NCBI RefSeq assembly: GCF_029227915.1
Contig: NC_079875.1
Span: 5,768,001 to 5,832,000 of the forward strand
DNA from: Hydractinia symbiolongicarpus
Taxonomy: Eukaryota; Cnidaria; Hydrozoa; Anthoathecata; Hydractiniidae
Direction of reading: 5' to 3'
DNA: 64,000 bases
This document shows positions 12,201 to 22,900 of this stretch, piece after piece. Within the stretch, counting starts at the first letter, position 1; each line of letters begins with the position of its first letter. The notes below the pieces were generated by a model. That model searched no databases, was not told where the DNA came from, and saw only the letters and a list, made by a program, of their open reading frames with translations. The translations under genes and the position numbers were made by a program.

Positions 12201-12642
12201 TTCACGTTATTCCAGATTGTCGCGAAATTCTCGAAGCACACCATCTTCATTTGTTTTCCTTAAAGGTAATGATCAGCCATTGACAAGTATTCAAACAGTT
12301 AGTGTACAAGATATTGAAGATGTGTCGCATGATATAGAGGGCCTTCCACAGCATATTGAAGATATGTCGCAAAATATTGAAGACATTCCACAAGACATTG
12401 CAAATGTCCCACAAGACATAGCAGACAGTCTACAAAATATTGAAGACATCCCACAAAATATTGAAGACATCCCACAAAACATTGAATACATCCCACAAAA
12501 CATTGAAGACATCCCACAAAATATTGAAGACATCCCACAAAATATCGAAGACGTCTTACAAGATATTGATATCTCCAAAGATATAAAAGAAACACCAAAC
12601 ACAATTAAAAGAGAAGACAATTTTGAACAAACTGAAGTGTAA
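2237..12642 (+). CDS. Gene A: TSP1-SEA-FN3 receptor with iGluR-like, potassium-type channel core (5' partial)
   Basis: Fifteen exons join in frame: 2237-2407, 3109-3279, 3408-3514, 3600-3664, 3765-3916, 4330-4626, 5215-5502, 6869-7162, 7524-7996, 8097-8203, 10070-10226, 10878-10944, 11116-11387, 11607-11775 and 12032-12642. They give 1133 residues ending in TAA. The order is two thrombospondin type-1 repeats, a SEA-like domain, three FN3 domains, the S1 lobe with TM1, a pore loop with GYGD, TM2, the S2 lobe, TM3 and a repetitive cytoplasmic tail. The first exon enters in phase 1 from an acceptor and has no signal peptide, so the 5' end is outside the window. Intron positions and phases match gene B throughout. 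Role inferred: a plasma-membrane receptor-channel gated by an extracellular ligand. No exon carries a disabling stop, so I see no sign of a pseudogene. Confidence 0.8.
3408..3916 (+). CDS. Gene A exons: SEA-like domain
   Basis: Exons 3408-3514, 3600-3664 and 3765-3916 encode about 108 residues beginning VNVTCKFDV and containing RRGSILASF near the middle. SEA domains carry a G-S-V-V-V-type turn where the chain can cleave itself; the G-S pair is present here and in gene B. The intron phases (0, then 2) break the phase-1 pattern of the flanking modules and are the same in gene B. The call rests on length, position between ectodomain modules and the G-S turn, so SEA is likely but needs a profile search. 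Confidence 0.55.
4330..7162 (+). CDS. Gene A exons: three fibronectin type III domains
   Basis: Exons 4330-4626 (99 codons), 5215-5502 (96) and 6869-7162 (98) are symmetric phase-1 exons with one FN3 domain each. All show the FN3 pattern: a proline-rich start (PTGPPSNIHV, APSAPPTSLT, APRVPPLNLM), a core tryptophan (VSWSEV, VQWSGV, IKWNSI), and L-x-P-x-T-x-Y in the first two domains (the third has LSSNSKYMIKV) followed by A-x-N-x-x-G or an equivalent (AFTAAGNG, AFNAVGEG, GVNIIGNG). The first two exons are about 95-98% identical to those of gene B, silent sites included, whereas the third has diverged strongly. Confidence 0.9.
7524..7996 (+). CDS. Gene A exon: S1 ligand-binding half-lobe plus TM1
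   Basis: This 473-base exon (phase 1 in, phase 0 out) starts ETCKCP and then shows an iGluR/periplasmic-binding-protein S1 pattern: PPYVTYT, then LTGVFPNIIQDMV, then CGLC, ending with YVPIISYPGAVLII, which occupies the place where S1 usually ends. It closes with a hydrophobic segment (WPIFMFNFFFIIISGTVLWFL) that I take as TM1. The arginine of the usual S1 ligand motif is not evident. Four cysteines (two in the CKC start, two in CGLC) are conserved with gene B and could form disulfides. Confidence 0.7.
8097..10226 (+). CDS. Gene A exons: potassium-type pore loop and TM2
   Basis: Exons 8097-8203 and 10070-10226 encode WYWAYITQTTLGYGDF followed by TM2 (LLAVIWIFISLVMTSLLLGA) and LTTAFTAVQTS. W-x-W plus T-T-x-GYGD is the selectivity-filter signature of potassium channels. 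The intron falls inside the first glycine codon of GYGD (phase 2), exactly as in gene B. The 1.87-kb intron has no recognisable gene; it holds a partial internal duplication (about 9749-9860 and 9927-10007). There is no S4-like voltage sensor nearby, so gating is probably by ligand. Confidence 0.85.
10878..11387 (+). CDS. Gene A exons: S2 ligand-binding half-lobe
   Basis: Exons 10878-10944 and 11116-11387 follow TM2 and restart the clamshell: YGLKVAVLSGSFEERLAI, then GILVDAYTAGYY, then FGVVLSGSLANVKKNVADYV and an amphipathic end. This matches the S2 layout of iGluRs, where a G-S helix start and an acidic residue (here the D of VDAY) contact ligand and the end reads like 'G-x-x-L ... V ... G ... 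L'. The aspartate is conserved in gene B (IDAY). Family assignment is by pattern, not by search. Confidence 0.7.
11607..12642 (+). CDS. Gene A exons: TM3 and cytoplasmic tail
   Basis: Exon 11607-11775 encodes a third hydrophobic segment (ILAVLLLLFCIFGYAIWWIC) followed at once by the basic stop-transfer KKKS; this corresponds to iGluR M4. Exon 12032-12642 encodes a cytoplasmic tail of about 203 residues. Near its start it has ERLKLFKDRGSSSLR, which gene B retains as ERVKLYFDRGSSSLR. It then runs into a seven-residue repeat of the IEDIPQN type and ends in TAA. Confidence 0.8.
12301..12570 (+). repeat. 21-bp coding minisatellite (seven-residue repeat) in the gene A tail
   Basis: Around thirteen units of about 21 bases encode variants of IEDIPQN. 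The 3' units are nearly identical (homogenised) and the 5' units have decayed (IEGLPQH, IANVPQD, IADSLQN). Isoleucine every third or fourth position gives a heptad-like pattern, but the proline in each unit argues against a classical coiled coil. Gene B has no such repeat, so the array arose or expanded after the duplication. Confidence 0.9.
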
Positions 12643-15600
12643 TTCATGCTATGTAATGTGAGTACTAATGGCTGATCTAAATGTGTCTTGATGTAATGGA
12701 AATTAATAACTGTATATAAACTTACAGAGTGATTTATAAAAATAATATAGATTTAAAACGTAAAAAATATATTAAGTAAATAATAATGTTATTATCTATT
12801 GTTAGCTTTATGCATCTTTTGCACTGAATTATATACTTTTAAAATAAATTTTAAAAATTGACTAAACAAATATACACTTCTTAAAAATTAAAACATAAAA
12901 TCGTAAAGAAAAGTAAATGTCAAAAAATGCTTATTTGAACTTAGAAACTTAATTCCATGCCCACTGGTTTATTTTAATGTTCGTACATCAACCTCTTTTA
13001 AATGGGTTTATGCACTTTCTCTCAGAATTGATCTACTAAACAAAATCCCCTTCGGGATAAAATCCATGTTTTAAATATAACCTAAAGTAAAATTTATTGA
13101 TAATAAAATAAACACCTGCATTATTTAATTGTTAATTTACCACCTGTTAAATTTCACAGAGGACATATTTTGAAATGTTGATGTTGAAAAGTAAAGTTGA
13201 AGATCTGTTCATACCACTTCTCAGAGAGATAGGTTACTTTTGTTAAAACTTATTATTAACATGTCTGATGGCAGATCTCTTGTTTTTCGCAGAAGAAAAA
13301 AACGGATGCTCAGAATGATCTTAATTAAGGCCATTGTGTATTTAATGTCTACTCAAATTTGTGGCTTCATTTTTAAGAAATAGGAATTTCAAATACTGTA
13401 CTGTATCCTTATTATCAAATGGTTACTTTTGATTCGGTGTGGTAATTAATATTATAGATTAATTAATATTATATTATAGAAAACACATTTCTATTTTAAA
13501 ATTCAATGTTGATTTTTAGAATTTTTGGAACAGTCTTTGTTTATTTCCTAAATCAGAAAAGGATATGATAAAACATTTTTTTAAAAGCAACAAATCTCAA
13601 ATCTTCCGCTACCTCTTCGTTAAGGCACAAAAGTTTTACTTAAAGCACATGACACGTTCTGCATAACGTGGACATAAATACTTTGTATATGTATAAATTG
13701 CATTATATATCTTTGTAAATACAATATCTCGAATATAAGAGCAATGCAGGAATAATAGAGTGAATGCAGTTTGTTATAATTTCTTAAACTTCCTCTGTAG
13801 TAGCTGTGTTTTTTATGTTGATTTCCAATAAAATTTGATGTGTGGCTGTCATACTACAATCTGACAACACATTGGAAAGACTTGTCGTGCAATATTTTTT
13901 GGTTGCAAGAAAATGTCGTAGAGATGAAAACATTAATGCTGTACGACACATTTTTTTTGATTTGGAGACTACTTGCATATCTTTCAATTTGATCATAGGT
14001 TTGGTTTAAAAAATTCTATTCAATAGAAGTAATTATTATATTATTCTTCTTGAAAAACAGGAAATATATACTGTTACATGAAATTTGCATCAGTGTCATC
14101 TAAATCTAGAAATTGAAAACTCTACAAAAACAATATTCTATTGATTTTATGGAGCATACCGCATTTGTTAATAAACAATAAAATACTTTATCATCAACAT
14201 CAAAGAGATGTCAAAAACTTATGGAAAAAAATTCAAAAGTATATTTTTATCTATATTCCTCTTTCTTGTTTACGCAACTTTTTTCAATTTGAGGAAAAAG
14301 ACTTGTTGTTTCAATATTTTTTTACCTTTTGTCATACTTTAACCTACAACCTTTAAAATATATGTAATCTTGTAATACCGTTAAAAAATAAATGAGTTTT
14401 AATAGATACAAGATCTAGGATGTCCTCTTCCTAATTTAAAAAATTAAGAGGTTTAATAACACCAACTAAATATGTTTAACTTAAATGTTTTAATATTTTA
14501 AAATGTGTTATTCAGCTAAAGATTCGAAACTCTTTCCCTAAAAACGCTTTCACAAGGGTGGCCGCAAGTCAAAGAAATCTCAAAGTCATGAAAAAAGTTG
14601 TACAATTTCTTTTGGTCTGAAAAACGTTGTTATGGTAAGACATGTTGTATACAAAAAACACAATTCTAAACATAATGATTTACCAGGAGTTTGTGCACTT
14701 GAGAAAAATAAATAGATCCTAATGATAATTATCTTGCAGCAAGAAAGGTTGTGAAATGATATGATATGAATACCAGTATAAATTGTGTAACTTACCAACA
14801 TAATGAGAAAAAAATTGTGTCAGTAAAGTGCTAAAGATTAGCCTTTTCACTTCACATTGGAACAATTGCTTATTCGAATGCCAAAGTGTCAAGTAATTTG
14901 ATAGAGGTTGAAGATTTTTTCATTTTATTACAAAAAATCAATGGTTGTTAATATTTTGTAAAATCGTATATACGTTTTGCCAAGCATCCTAAAAACTATT
15001 ATTTATTAAGGTTCCAGTTTAACCCTTTTAATCTGGTATATATAAGTCACGATGCCTGTAGGACATATATATATATATACGTTACAGTTACATTTTCAGG
15101 TATTTATATCTTAAGTTTCAAGATCAAAGCAGGGTTCTTTTCAATGCACAACATTAGGCACTATTTTAGGTTGTTTCCAGTTAGTTGACTTTAAACTTAT
15201 AAGTGCAATGCAATTTACTTACTAATTTTAAAGGACCTAATAAATAAAGCCAATAAATGTTCTACGTCTGCAAAATCTATTACATATTAGTAAAATCGAA
15301 AGTTTGTTTTGATGAGGAAGCAAAAACAACACAAGGGACTTTATTGGGCTTCATACTATTACCTTTAAGAGGGTAATAGTATAGTAAGGTAATAAAGATT
15401 CTAAAGTCAGTTTTGTTTCCTTGACTGGCCTTAATGTGCGATAATCTTGTATGTTTCTACACAAAATTTCAAAGAACATGACTACCCAACTAGTTCAAAA
15501 ATGTTTAAGTTTATTTCATCAGAAGGCTTGAAGAAGCCAATTGCGTATATTGAATAGATTATGAACGTCTATTGCAAGTACGGAACTTTCATGTTGTATT

Positions 15601-16874
15601 TAATTATAGTAGGTTGTCCACTGTGATATTTCAGATGATTGTAGATCTTGTTTGCTTGTAATTTTAATTGCCTGGCTTAAAGTAAAAGTTTAATAACCCA
15701 TTTTGTAGTCCCTTTAATAATATTAATAACATCAATCTTTGTAATGACGTAATTTTTAAATAGCTGATTAACAAAGAACTTTTTGTAGTTCCAGTCTGGA
15801 AACTTAAATTTTGATCTGGTTTGATTTTTTCAATCACAGACACAGTTGCACACTATTGAAAGAGAATATGCAGAAAGTTCACTTAAAAAAAAAAAATTGA
15901 TTTTGTCTTAAATATGTAAAGAGGTTGAAGAACATACTTTATATGTAATTTTTGAGCTATCAAAAATCTGCAAGCATTTTTTGCTCTTTTTATTAATTGA
16001 ATGTAAAATTGCTGGTCAAATCCATTCAATCTATGTTTAGTGTATGTTTTACGAGTACAGCAACAAAATGAATTCATGAAAACAGTACAATGATCGAAAC
16101 TGTAAGTTTTCAAAATATTTATTTGTTGCTATGGTTACAGTAAAATAAAGAAACATTCAGTTTTAGTTTGTGGTTATCCTTGTATTAAAATTCCAACTTA
16201 AAAACTCATGACCTGAGGAAAAAATATATTATCCAATTTATCAGAATTTTACTGTTTCGAAACAGGATCAAGTAACAAGTGAATTGTTTAATTTAAATTT
16301 TTAAATTCCCATAAAAAGTGGCTATGTAAATTTAGTTTTTTTTGTTAAGTTAACTTGACTAAATTCACACTTTGAAACATTGACGAAAGTCAAGTAAACA
16401 ATGTTAATATTATTTAAAGGAGAAATGTGTTTTGTAATGTACTTTTAAAGAAAGTTTATTCTTTTCACTTAATGGTTTTTGCTTTACTGAGAGTTATAAT
16501 TTTGTACAGAATAGTTGACCTCTGAGAAAATAAAGTTACCCCATTCAGAAGTAGATAATGCATATTAATTGTTAAAGTAATAGAGTTTACATAATATGCA
16601 TTTTCTTCGCATGAAGATATATACAAACTGTGAATATGATGTAATAATTTTCGTTAAATTCAGATTATTTATTTATTCATTTAATTCCTCCGAAAAAGTC
16701 ATAAATCTTAAATGACAAAAAAGTAAAAAAGTTTTTTAAAAAAATTGTTAAATTTTTTTTTCATTTGTTTTTTGATTGATGATTTTTTTGTGTGTCTTGT
16801 GTGTCTTGTGTGATCACCTTTAACTTTTTATCAAATCTGAATTATAATTACGTATTTGATTGTTTTTTGTTTAG
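12643..16874. other. Intergenic region between genes A and B
   Basis: No protein-coding module or RNA gene is recognisable in these 4.2 kb. The open frames are short, lysine- or phenylalanine-rich and lack splice or family support. It presumably contains the gene A 3' UTR and the gene B promoter; I cannot name a specific promoter element. Confidence 0.5.
12843..12848 (+). promoter_or_regulatory. Candidate poly(A) signal of gene A
   Basis: This AATAAA lies about 200 bases after the gene A stop codon. Other A/T-rich variants lie nearby, so the choice is tentative. Confidence 0.35.
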
Positions 16875-16950
16875 ATGAAGACATTTAAACTCAATAAAAA
16901 ATTGGGTTTTTTCTTGCTTTTGTTAAACCTGATAACCATTGTAGCAAAAG
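16875..16950 (+). CDS. Gene B first coding exon: signal peptide
   Basis: The 76-base exon encodes MKTFKLNKK followed by a hydrophobic core (LGFFLLLLNLITIV) and AKG, a standard secretory signal with a small residue at the likely cleavage site. It ends at a GT donor in phase 1, matching the next exon. The ATG follows directly on a perfect acceptor-like tract (tttttgtttag), so the start codon probably sits at the beginning of a spliced exon, with a 5' leader exon or a trans-spliced leader upstream. Confidence 0.75.
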
Positions 16951-19900
16951 GTGAACTTCTGTTATTTATCTTACCAACTAGAAACTTACCATGTTGATAT
17001 CGTCTCCTTGACATGCATGTAATACAATTTTTTTTAGGTTCTGTACAAGAGTATGGTTGGCATTTAATTGAGGAGAATTGGTACTTCTATGTCGAATCAC
17101 CACTTTCCTGGAGCAATGCCTCTTCTTTGTGCGCACTGCTAAATTCTCAACTGGTAGTGTATGAGACAGTGAATGAAAAGGATACAGTGGTTGAGAAATT
17201 TGTTGACAAAACAGATTTTTGGGTTGGTGTAGATGGTAATTGGCAGTGGCTTGATAGAATTTTTGTTGATGGACCTACTTTAAATAGTGATTTCATGCAA
17301 TGTGGATATATGTCTATCACAAGAAAAGCTACATATGCCGAATCTTGCTTTACGGAGAAGAATTTCATGTGTAAAAAAAAATCAGGTTATACTTATTGTC
17401 TTAATTGGGGTCATGGCCTGTCTAATATCTATGTAATGCCCAAATTTTTTTCACATGGTGATAAACAGAAATGGTAAATCTTCTACATACTAAACAGGTA
17501 CTGATGGGGTATCTCTTCTTAAATTAGCATCTATACTTTCATCTAATAAACGCTGGAGGAAGAAGGGAGGGAGTTGGGTCTTTCTTACGATCTTTTGGAA
17601 ATGCTGCAAGGAGCTAGTTGGAAGAGTCTTTTTTGGTGGAATATTTTTATTTAGTAAGTGCTTGCACTAAATGCTGCTTATAGGACTTCAGTTTTTTTTC
17701 ATAATCTCTTTTCATAATCTTTGTTTTCATGTTCTGTTTTTTACTTTTCGCTTTTCACAATCTGCTTTTCTTAGCCTCCTTCTCACAATATACTTTTTTA
17801 CGATCTGCTTTTCTCAATCTGTTTCTTTACGATCTATTTTTTACGATCTGCTTTTCTCAATCTGTTTCTTTACGATCTATTTTTTACGATCTGCTTTTTA
17901 TTGAACGGTATTTTACTTTATTTTAACTTAGTAGTAAATTGATTTGTTTGAAAGACTATATGAATTCTCCTAATTGGATAGCTATTGTTGATAGCCTAAT
18001 TCCCTTTCCATGCACATGCTGTAAAATATACAAAAAATTATAATTTTTTTTTGTATATTTTTATCAGTCCAACCAAATAATTAATGTATGCAACATTATT
18101 TGAACATCAGTTTTTAACCTTAGATACCCTTTACGTTGATGTTATGGAGAAAGCAAATTGGCAGATTAGGGGAGGTTTAAAATACAAAGCCATACCCTAT
18201 CCAATGACATGGACATACAGCAGGGTTATTTGTGGTGCAATGGGTGCAGATCTTTCGGTGATCAGGTCTCCGTGTGAAAATAACTTCATTAATTCACTAC
18301 TCAAATTTCAAGAAGCATGGATTGGACTTCATCGCTCTGTAATTAATAATCACACTTTAAAGCAGGTTGATGGTGAAAGATCTAGAAATTTTAGTAATTA
18401 TCTCAGTACGGTTGACCAAACACAAAGGTATTGCATTTTGTAGTTTAGTATATTGGGCTCAATAGTTTATTAAAATAAAAGTTGTTTTTATTGATAAAAA
18501 AATTGCTACAGGTTTGATTGAATATCTCATTAAAAATATTATAGAAAAGACAAAGGAAAATTGCTAACCAGCACTTAAAAGCAATACATATCAGAGCAAA
18601 TTGTGCCTGGTTTATTGCTTATCTATTGTGGAGCAGTTTAGCAGGGTTAATACGCTAATACTTCTTAATTCTCCTCCAAAAGCAGCAGTAGTTCAGAACT
18701 TTAAATCTCCTTAAATTGCTTATTTTATTCAAGCTTCAGGAACTTTTGGCATTCGCCAGAGTTCGGGTATTTTACCATACTTCTAAATTCTTTTGTAAAA
18801 TATCTTGGCAACTTTAATTTTTTCAAAAATTGATTAATGATTCTTTTTAAATTTTACTTTAAAGAATGACAAGCGTGTTTAGATACGCATTGCTGTGATT
18901 TAGTTTTGCAAACTGGTGTTTTGTTTTCTTGTGCGTTTTTTAGGGATAACAAGACCAACTATATTTCTTACATGGGTGCCAATGGCAAGTGGTTGGAAGA
19001 AAAAATAAACAGCGATAATGCAAATTTAATTAAAAAACCTTTTGTTTGTCAAAATGTAGCTGGTAAGAATGTTCAAAACATAGATAGCATTTCTTTAATA
19101 AAGGGTTTGTATAATTCGTGAAACTATGACAAAAGGAATTAAAAATTATCGAAAAAAACATTATCAAGAGGTAACATTCTTCCTAATACGAACCTTGGTA
19201 TGCTCTGTCATATTTATTTTTGTTTTTTATTTTATTTAAAGAAATTATAAAGCCAAAGTAATTTAATTTGCTGTTTTAACCGTTATTGACTGCCACGGAG
19301 GGTTTACTATACTCTACTTCAAGTGTTGTTTAAAAATATGAATTTAAAAATGTGAGTCTTTAAAAAGAAAAAGTTTGTTGCATCTGACTGAAGATGATAA
19401 AAAGCAATCTTGCCAGAAAACAAAAGTTGAAGATGTAGACTGAAAAAAATATGTAGAAAGTAAAATTAAAAAAGGTTATACTTTGCTAAATATGTACAGG
19501 TCTACAGATTAAAAAAGGTCTCATACTCTTCAATTTAATAGAAATTTTTCTTACTATCAATCTGTTGCAACTATTTAACATCGCTTTTTGGTATCAACAA
19601 CAACAAAAGTGCCTTCTGATGTCTTTTAATTTGAATTCAAAATAATAGTGTGTTTGTGTTACATATCTGAAAAAATGAACACAAAATATATTTAAAATTC
19701 AAAGAAAATTGCATGAGGGCATTTTCAAAGATGGTTTTATTAAAGGATTGGACTTATTCGAAGATAGGACTTATTCAGGCATGGGACTTATTCGAAAATG
19801 GGACTAATTCAAAGATAAGACTTATTTAAAAAAGAAACTTATTAAAAAATGTTTTTTGTATTTTTTAAAGTTTACTTTCTTTTTTTTTAATTTAGAACTT

Positions 19901-22900
19901 TTTTTGGAGCTACCAGGTGCATCGTGGAGTGCAAGTAATAGAATATGCTCTAATAGAGGCATGCAACTCCTTACTATAAAAAGCAAGGAAAAAGCCAAAT
20001 ACATTGAGGAAATGTATGCTCCAAAGACATTTTGGCTAGGGTTACAATATTCACTAAATGCAGAAAATTACCAATGGCTTGACGGTAAGTTAAAGTAATC
20101 AAGTCTGCTGGAATATTAAAATTTTATATAACCTAACTTACTTTTAATCTAAGTAGGCAGGTCAATAACATGTAACGTCAGCAATATGTACTAACGTGAA
20201 AATAATTGATTAGAAAGACTGTGATCTAGGATTATTATAACAAAGAAGATGTATTATAAACCTACTTAAACTACTTTTTAAATCCACCCGGTACGAGTGA
20301 GATTCTATAAAATGACCTGTGTCTGTCTGTCCGAGCATCTGTCCGTTACAAGGTTTTCACAGGAATTTTTTCTGATTTTTGCACAATGATAGCGAAAATT
20401 TAGACCCTCAAATGTAACAAAGTCAGCTCCAAAAATGGCAGTTTTATGCGCAAAATTAGCCAAAACAGTTTAATAGTGTTGACAGCATTTATCGGGATTG
20501 TATCATTATTATTGGTTACACAAAATCAGCCAAAACAATTGGAAAAAATAAAGTGTTTAGGGCATTTCTCAGGATTGTCAAAACAATCCAAAAATGTCAA
20601 CATGCCCTAAGATAATACCAGTTTTTGGTCCGGTCCAGGTAGGTTCATTGAAATTTCGCTTGTTTAACTATTTGTCAACTTAAACTCATTTTCACTGCCT
20701 CTGTTTTTAGTTGTCTCTTAAGATTGGAAGGGAACGCATGGATTTCTCTCTTCCTGTTTGTTTGTGTGTCAAAATGGTAGAGAAGTTTTGTTATCTCCTT
20801 TAAATCTTGACGCTAGGCTGGCAAAAAAAACGGGGTTGAATTACTAGAAATCTGTATTTCATATGGCATTTTGAATATAAACCTATATCACATTTCCTTT
20901 AAAAGTACAATATTAAGTTCTAATTTTTGCAAGACATTGTGAGTAGTGGTAGTTATTTATGTGGGGTTTTTTAATCCTTTTTCTGCTTTTCGGTCACACA
21001 CGATCCGTACGTCATAGCTTTTCCGCTCCTTTTTTTATTTTATTTTTTTGCACAAAGTTACTTATTAATAAATGCTCGAAAACAACATTTTCGGATTATT
21101 TTGAAAAATGTTATAATAGCACTATTTTGGACAAAAAACCCACAATGGAGCCCAAGAATATATGGTTTTTGAGTTATTCTTAAAAAATTCATTAATAAAA
21201 TGTGTAATATTTAAAAAAGGATTTTGTCCTCTTATATTTAGTTTTATTCATAATTTTTATGTTTTTGTAAGTTCGGGTTAATATTTTATTATGTTTTTTA
21301 GCTATGCATAAATCTTGGTGGTCAAAATCAAGCTAGCTGTATTCATTCTGTCCTGTTAGGATTTTTTTTCAGTTTGGTATCAGTGATATATATTCTAGCT
21401 AATATTGTTGTGTTTTTTGCGCTATTTACAAGTGAAATTTATAGCCATATACAAATTATGTTACTTAATGTTTGTTTATTTTATTACAATTTTTTTTATT
21501 TCTAGGAACTGATCTTTCATCAACATATTCTGGTCTTAAGGAAATTAAAATTAAACAATGTGTTCAACTAAAAAATTCAGATAAATGGGAGGAAAGTAAA
21601 TGTGATGCAATTGCTGATGTGAATCTGTGTGAATTCACTCCAGGTATATGTTCTCTAAAAAGAAATATTTTTTTTACAGTTTGCAAATATCAATTTTATA
21701 TGCATCAGTTATCTATCATGTCTTAAAAACAGAAGTGAGAAGTTATTTTTTCAATACTTTTCCCAGGAGCAAAACCAAAATGGGTAAAAAAAATGTCTTC
21801 GTGGGTTGGCTGTCAGTTAATATAATGGTATTTTTGCAATAGGTAAAGCGAGAACACATTTGCTTTATTTCTTTTAAAACGAACCTTTAGACATAAGTAT
21901 GGTTTTAAATATGGTTTTACTGGTTTGTATGTCCAAAAAAACTGGTTGTATTGCTGGTTGTAAAGTGTAATTTTTACTATTATCATCTAAGCTTATCAAA
22001 ATCTGTTCTGTAATTATGTTCAATCAAAACAATCTTAAGTAGTTATGGTGACTTAGTTGGGTTTTAGGAAGAAATCTCAGTTTGTTTACATGTTCAGCTA
22101 ATTCAGTCTATTAACATATTTGATCATTCTCATAACAATCTCTTTGATATGGTGACTTTTTACTAATATATTGAACCAAACTTGACCCTAACAACTTCAC
22201 ATCAATTTTAATAAAATTTATTTTTTTTTCTACAAGAGTGTTGTGCGAAAATACTGTATTTCCATTTTGTCAAAATTTGCCGATTAGGTCCATAGTAAAT
22301 TCAAATTGTTTGACCTTCTAGCAAACTAAATTGTTGCAACCCACAATGCTAATCAATTCTCTTAGAAATTAAAAACAACCAATCGACACAGTGCTTTCCT
22401 GTTTTTCTAATCTAGAAGATTAGAATATCCGAAAAAACGCAACCAATCTTGACTAATACGGTTGGATTTTAGTAAGATTTGGATTTTGCTAGTTTAGCAG
22501 TATTAGAAAAAAAATATTGTAAAATTCGGAAAATATCAGAGGCAAATCAGTGATATTCAGCAAACACACTAAATGGATTTTGGGCCCAATTATTGCTCGA
22601 GTTTTTGATTCACAGAATTTAATCTATGCAAGAAATCTTACTTTAGTCAATCACCAAATTAAATTGTTGACAAATTTTCACCTAAAATTTGAATTATGCA
22701 TTTTAAAACTGTTTTTATACAACAAATTCTAAGTCCTTTTAAAGAGAATTTCCAGGGAACGCTTGTGGGAACTCTGGTATAATTTTTTTTTGTAGTTAAA
22801 ATTTAAAAATATATTTAAACGCTATGTAGTCCTTTAAAAATTAGGGCGAAAATAAGTCAATGCTCTTTAATAAAAGTTTTCTAATGTTGATGTTACGTTT

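Noticed and set aside
12291-12647. Cysteine-rich minus-strand open frames of about 100-118 codons
   Set aside because: They are antisense shadows of the gene A tail repeat and inherit its 21-bp periodicity.
17671-17926. Phenylalanine- and serine-rich membrane-like open frames
   Set aside because: They are readings of the pyrimidine-rich tandem repeat in a gene B intron.
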